This document shows positions 60,713 through 64,000 of a stretch of 64,000 bases of DNA, piece by piece. The stretch is from Sediminibacterium sp. KACHI17 (GTDB taxonomy: Bacteria; Bacteroidota; Bacteroidia; Chitinophagales; Chitinophagaceae), in the NCBI RefSeq assembly GCF_040362915.1, contig NZ_AP029612.1:2356001-2420000 (forward strand). The letters are read 5' to 3'. The notes below the pieces were generated by a model. It made no database searches and was not told where the DNA came from. It saw only the letters and a program-made list of their open reading frames with translations. Positions within the stretch are counted from its first letter, which is position 1. Every line of letters begins with the position of its first letter. A program made the translations under genes and the position numbers.

Positions 60713-61783
60713 TCAGACTCTATAACAAACTGCATTGATATTCATACCTGCACCCACAGATGCAAACATTACAATATCACCGGCTTGTAAAGAATGATCA
60801 TCTAGCACACCACGTTTTACCAGATCGTACAACGTAGGAATCGTTGCTACGGAGCTGTTGCCGAGTTTATGAATACTCATGGGCATTACGCCGGCCGGAA
60901 CTTCTTTTAGACCGTATAATTTGTACAATACTTTTATAAATCCTTCATCCATTTTTTCATTGGCCTGGTGAAGGAAGAATTTTTTGACTTCAGTTACGTG
61001 TATTCCTGCTTTATCCAAACAGTCTTTCATGGCAGCAGGAACATTTTTGATGGCATACTCATATACTTTTCTGCCTTTCATTTTGATGTAACGGATACGT
61101 GGATCTGATTCAGGAAAATTCGATTTACCCATGTACAGATAATATGCTTCATCCATACAATGGCTTTGCACACTAGCAGCCAAAATGCCATTCTCACTTT
61201 CTTTGGCTTCAATGATGCAGGCGCCCGCACCATCGCTGAAGATCATGCTATCTCTATCGTAATGATCGATCACACGACTCAGTGTTTCTGTTCCTATGAC
61301 CAAACATTTTTTTGCAATGCCGGCTTTGATGTATGCATCAGCTTGAATAACACCTTGTATCCAACCCGGACAACCAAACAGAATATCATAAGCTACACAG
61401 GATGGATTTCGAATTTGTAAACCTTGTTTTACGCGGGAAGCCAGCGCAGGGAGAATATCGGTTTGAATGGTATGTTTTACCACGTTACCGAAATTGTGTG
61501 CAACAATGATCTGATCAATTGTTTCAGGATCTATACCAGCATCTTCAATGGCATGTTTTGCAGCAATCAGTGCCATGTCCGAAGCATTGAACTCAGTACC
61601 TACATATCTTCTTTCTTCAATACCGGTAATATCGCGGAATTTCTCAATGATATCATTTGGAGCGGCAACAATACGCTCATGGTCTTCTGTATAAAAATCC
61701 TGAATAGTAAAATCCCTGTTGGTCTTGATATGTGGCGGGATATAACTTCCTGTTCCGGTAATAACGGTTTTCATCTCTGGCAT
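60713..61783 (-). CDS. FabH-like 3-oxoacyl-ACP synthase III
   Basis: A 356-residue thiolase-fold condensing enzyme. Catalytic triad: Cys138 in FGCPGW, His in FFLHQANEKM and Asn in LGNSSVAT. It initiates fatty-acid synthesis (acetyl-CoA plus malonyl-ACP) in canonical FabH; this paralogue, not in a fab operon, may serve a specialised lipid or polyketide-like product. Longer than E. coli FabH (317) by N-terminal and internal segments (GVIQADAYIKAGIAKKCLVIG). Confidence 0.9.
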   Translation of the reverse strand: MPEMKTVITGTGSYIPPHIKTNRDFTIQDFYTEDHERIVAAPNDIIEKFRDITGIEERRYVGTEFNASDMALIAAKHAIEDAGIDPETIDQIIVAHNFGNVVKHTIQTDILPALASRVKQGLQIRNPSCVAYDILFGCPGWIQGVIQADAYIKAGIAKKCLVIGTETLSRVIDHYDRDSMIFSDGAGACIIEAKESENGILAASVQSHCMDEAYYLYMGKSNFPESDPRIRYIKMKGRKVYEYAIKNVPAAMKDCLDKAGIHVTEVKKFFLHQANEKMDEGFIKVLYKLYGLKEVPAGVMPMSIHKLGNSSVATIPTLYDLVKRGVLDDHSLQAGDIVMFASVGAGMNINAVCYRV

Positions 61784-61914
61784 TTTACGAAATCGAGTAA
61801 GGCCTGTTACAATAAACAGGTTACGCCAAATCTAATGAATACCCTGCATCTCAGGACAACAAATTTTTCTGAAGCGATTGATCGTTAGTTTTAAAGTAAA
61901 CGATCCTGAAAATA

Positions 61915-62997
61915 TTATAGATACTTATCGCCTTTGTTTCTCTTCACTTCAGCTACGTATTCTTTAATAGATTGTTCCTTGTCTTTTCTGCAAATCAATA
62001 ACACATCTTTGGTATCTACTACGATGAAATCATCCAGTCCTTGTAGTACCAATAATTTTTCTTTGGGGGCAGATACCATACATTTAGTAGCATCAATCAC
62101 AATTACGTTATCACTCGCAACGGCATTACCGAGATAATCTTTTTCCAGGTTATCATACGCGCTGTTCCAGGTACCAAGATCGCTCCAGCCGAAGGAAGAA
62201 GGGATCACATAAACGTTATCTGCTTTTTCCATAATGGCTACATCGATGGAAATATTGGTACAAAGCGGGTAGATTCTTTCAATAGCTGCTTTTTCGTCAG
62301 GCGTGTTCAAATTTTTCTTTTCTGTATCGAAAAGCTCGAACATCTCCGGTTGATATTGTTCGAAGGCTTTGAGTACATTTTTTACCTGCCATACAAAGAT
62401 GCCGGCATTCCAAAGAAAATCGCCGCTACTGATAAAGGTTTTGGCTAATTCAAGGTTCGGTTTTTCAGTAAAGGTTTTCACTTTGTAAATACCTTCCGCC
62501 ACTGTCATGCTATCATGCTGAATATAACCATAACCTGTGTTTGGATGGGTGGGAGTGATACCCAATGTTACCAATGATTTGATATGACCTACGAAATCGA
62601 GTGCTTTTAAAGTGATACTGCGGAATGCCTCATTATCGAGGATCATATGATCACTTGGGGCAACTATGAGGGATGCTTCCGGATCTTTCTGAGCTAATTT
62701 AAAAGAGATGTAAGCGATACAAGGAGCTGTATTTTTTCGGCTGGGTTCTGCAACAATATTCTCAATCGGGAGTTGTTTCAGCTGTTGATGAACAATAGAA
62801 ACGTATTCCTCAGAAGTAACAATGAAAATATTTTCTTTTGGAATGAACGCTGCATATCGTTCATAGGTCCATTGAAGTAATGATTTGCCGGTATGTAAAA
62901 TATCTAAAAACTGTTTTGGATAAGCTGTTCTGCTCATGGGCCAGAAACGACTACCGATTCCTCCCGCCATGATGGCTACATAGTGATGTTGATTCAT
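61915..62997 (-). CDS. manC: mannose-1-phosphate guanylyltransferase
   Basis: A 360-residue GDP-mannose pyrophosphorylase. The nucleotide-binding signature is IMAGGIGSRFWPMSRTAYPKQF; further motifs are IVAPSDHMI, FTEKPNLELA and WNAGIFVWQ. It makes GDP-mannose for surface polysaccharide. There is no C-terminal phosphomannose isomerase cupin, so it is the single-function form. Followed downstream by the FabH-like gene on the same strand. Confidence 0.93.
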   Translation of the reverse strand: MNQHHYVAIMAGGIGSRFWPMSRTAYPKQFLDILHTGKSLLQWTYERYAAFIPKENIFIVTSEEYVSIVHQQLKQLPIENIVAEPSRKNTAPCIAYISFKLAQKDPEASLIVAPSDHMILDNEAFRSITLKALDFVGHIKSLVTLGITPTHPNTGYGYIQHDSMTVAEGIYKVKTFTEKPNLELAKTFISSGDFLWNAGIFVWQVKNVLKAFEQYQPEMFELFDTEKKNLNTPDEKAAIERIYPLCTNISIDVAIMEKADNVYVIPSSFGWSDLGTWNSAYDNLEKDYLGNAVASDNVIVIDATKCMVSAPKEKLLVLQGLDDFIVVDTKDVLLICRKDKEQSIKEYVAEVKRNKGDKYL

Positions 62998-63105
62998 TCA
63001 CATTCTTTTTAAATTCCCGAATAAACGGTGCAATATTACAGGCTTATTCAGTAACCCAACTATTTATATTTATCCTATTGTATTTACTGTCTACAGCCTC
63101 AATAC

Positions 63106-64000
63106 TTAAATAATTCCCTCTCTTACTAAATCATGTATATGTAAAATGCCAAGATACTTCTCATTTTCTGCAACCACTAACTGGCTGATGTCATGGTTTC
63201 TCATGATATCTAATGCTTCTACTGCGAGCATACCGGGGTCAATACTTTTTGGATGGGCAGTTAAAATATCTGCTGCTTTGATGGCTCCGAGTTCATTGGT
63301 TTTTTCCAGCATTCTTCGTAGATCTCCGTCAGTGATGATACCCAGCACTTTATTATTTTCATTGACCACCGCAGTTACTCCCAATCGTTTCTCAGTTATT
63401 TCTACGATCACTTGTTTGAGTGTGGCATCCGGAAGCACTTTTGGTTGTTCATTATTGGTATAAAGATCTGCCACTCTCAAATACAAACGCTTACCCAGAT
63501 TGCCGCCGGGATGGTATTTCGCAAAATCATGTCCTGAAAAACCATGTAATTCCATCAAACAAACTGCTAAAACATCACCCATCACCATTTGAGCGGTGGT
63601 ACTGCTGGTGGGAGCCAGGTTATTAGGGCATGCTTCCTGACTTACCGTCGTATTCAAGATATGATCAGAAGATTGGGCCAGAAAACTTTGCATATTGCCA
63701 ACCATACCGATCAAGGTATTGCCAAAATTCTTGATCAGGGGTACCAATACCTTGATTTCAGGGCTTTCGCCGCTTTTACTGATCAGCATCACGATATCTT
63801 CTCGTTGGATCATGCCCAGATCCCCATGAATAGCGTCAGCGGCATGCATGAATAAAGAAGGGGTACCGGTAGAATTAAGGGTGGCAACGATCTTTTGCGC
63901 AACGATCGCACTTTTTCCAATACCACTGATCACGATTCGTCCTTTGCAGGCGGCTAACTCATGAATCGTCTTTTCAAAAGAATCGTCAATAAATACCGAT
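63106..64000 (-). CDS. KpsF/GutQ-type arabinose-5-phosphate isomerase (5' end outside window)
   Basis: Sugar isomerase converting D-ribulose-5-phosphate to D-arabinose-5-phosphate for KDO synthesis. The open frame runs to the window edge (SVFIDDSFEKTIHELAACKGRIVISGIGKSA...), so the N-terminus is off the window. It has a SIS domain (GIGKSAIVAQKI ... SKSGESPEI ... PTSSTTAQMVMGDVLA) and two C-terminal CBS domains (TEKRLGVTAVVNENNKVLGIITDGDLRRML and ISQLVVAENEKYLGILHIHDLV). Same strand as manC, 108 nt apart. Confidence 0.93.
   Translation of the reverse strand, partial: SVFIDDSFEKTIHELAACKGRIVISGIGKSAIVAQKIVATLNSTGTPSLFMHAADAIHGDLGMIQREDIVMLISKSGESPEIKVLVPLIKNFGNTLIGMVGNMQSFLAQSSDHILNTTVSQEACPNNLAPTSSTTAQMVMGDVLAVCLMELHGFSGHDFAKYHPGGNLGKRLYLRVADLYTNNEQPKVLPDATLKQVIVEITEKRLGVTAVVNENNKVLGIITDGDLRRMLEKTNELGAIKAADILTAHPKSIDPGMLAVEALDIMRNHDISQLVVAENEKYLGILHIHDLVREGII

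Overview
The window is a Bacteroidota chromosome segment, most likely from a Chitinophagaceae member close to Sediminibacterium. The support is: promoters of the TTTG-N(17-21)-TAnnTTTG type, the rimP-nusA-infB order, DUF4834, DUF3347 and HTH_40-RecQ proteins, an IF2 with a very long charged N-terminus, and about 40% GC. It opens inside recQ and closes inside a kdsD-type gene. No phage, insertion sequence or CRISPR array is visible.

Layout. 1-5.1 kb: recQ end, an orphan LuxR-type response regulator, a beta-barrel protein, hflX, a Rieske protein, then a decayed tRNA beside tRNA-Asn(GTT). 5.2-13.8 kb: an HxlR regulator divergent from a leftward unit (DJ-1/hydrolase fusion, barrel, NADP-dependent reductase), a TonB-dependent receptor, an acetyltransferase, a 52-residue membrane protein, phnA and a CAT-anticodon tRNA. 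13.8-34.4 kb: the accessory core (decarboxylase unit, MFS exporter, barrel protein, RND tripartite pump, HMA-like protein with lipoprotein, copper P-type ATPase, two HMA-AraC regulators, CopZ-like HMA protein, DUF3347 protein, multicopper oxidase fused to a CopB-like barrel). 34.3-43.9 kb: TraB-like protein, PfkB kinase, HAD hydrolase, rimP-nusA-infB and a SurA-like isomerase. 44.1-48.9 kb: a MarR-headed cluster with three pirins, YceI, OsmC and an FMN reductase. 48.9-64 kb: a long PurF-like amidotransferase, a Crp/Fnr regulator with an AhpD-like protein, a serine hydrolase, an AraC-Ogt repair protein, map, a fluoride riboswitch with a CLC-F exporter, and envelope genes (FabH-like, ManC, KdsD).

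The main result is a candidate undescribed regulon at 14.6-34.4 kb. A sequence close to AATTATATACATCTAA lies upstream of eight transcription units, always in the same orientation relative to the gene. It is followed by a recognisable or one- to two-mismatch TAnnTTTG -7 box whose last base is 47 or 48 nt from the C of CATC. No -33 box is evident at these promoters. This is the architecture of an activator-dependent class, and the natural candidates for the activator are the two encoded proteins that join an HMA metal-binding domain (CxxC) to an AraC DNA-binding domain. The units would combine copper export and oxidation with a drug-type RND pump, an MFS exporter and an amino-acid decarboxylase.

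Other points: a fluoride riboswitch in front of a fluoride-type CLC; families of intergenic repeats that differ in sequence but share an exact 7-nt period; paired MarR operators; an exact 20-nt repeat on both sides of the AraC-Ogt gene; and a gene with a frameshift in an A8 tract. All calls come from reading the sequence; no database search or covariance model was run.
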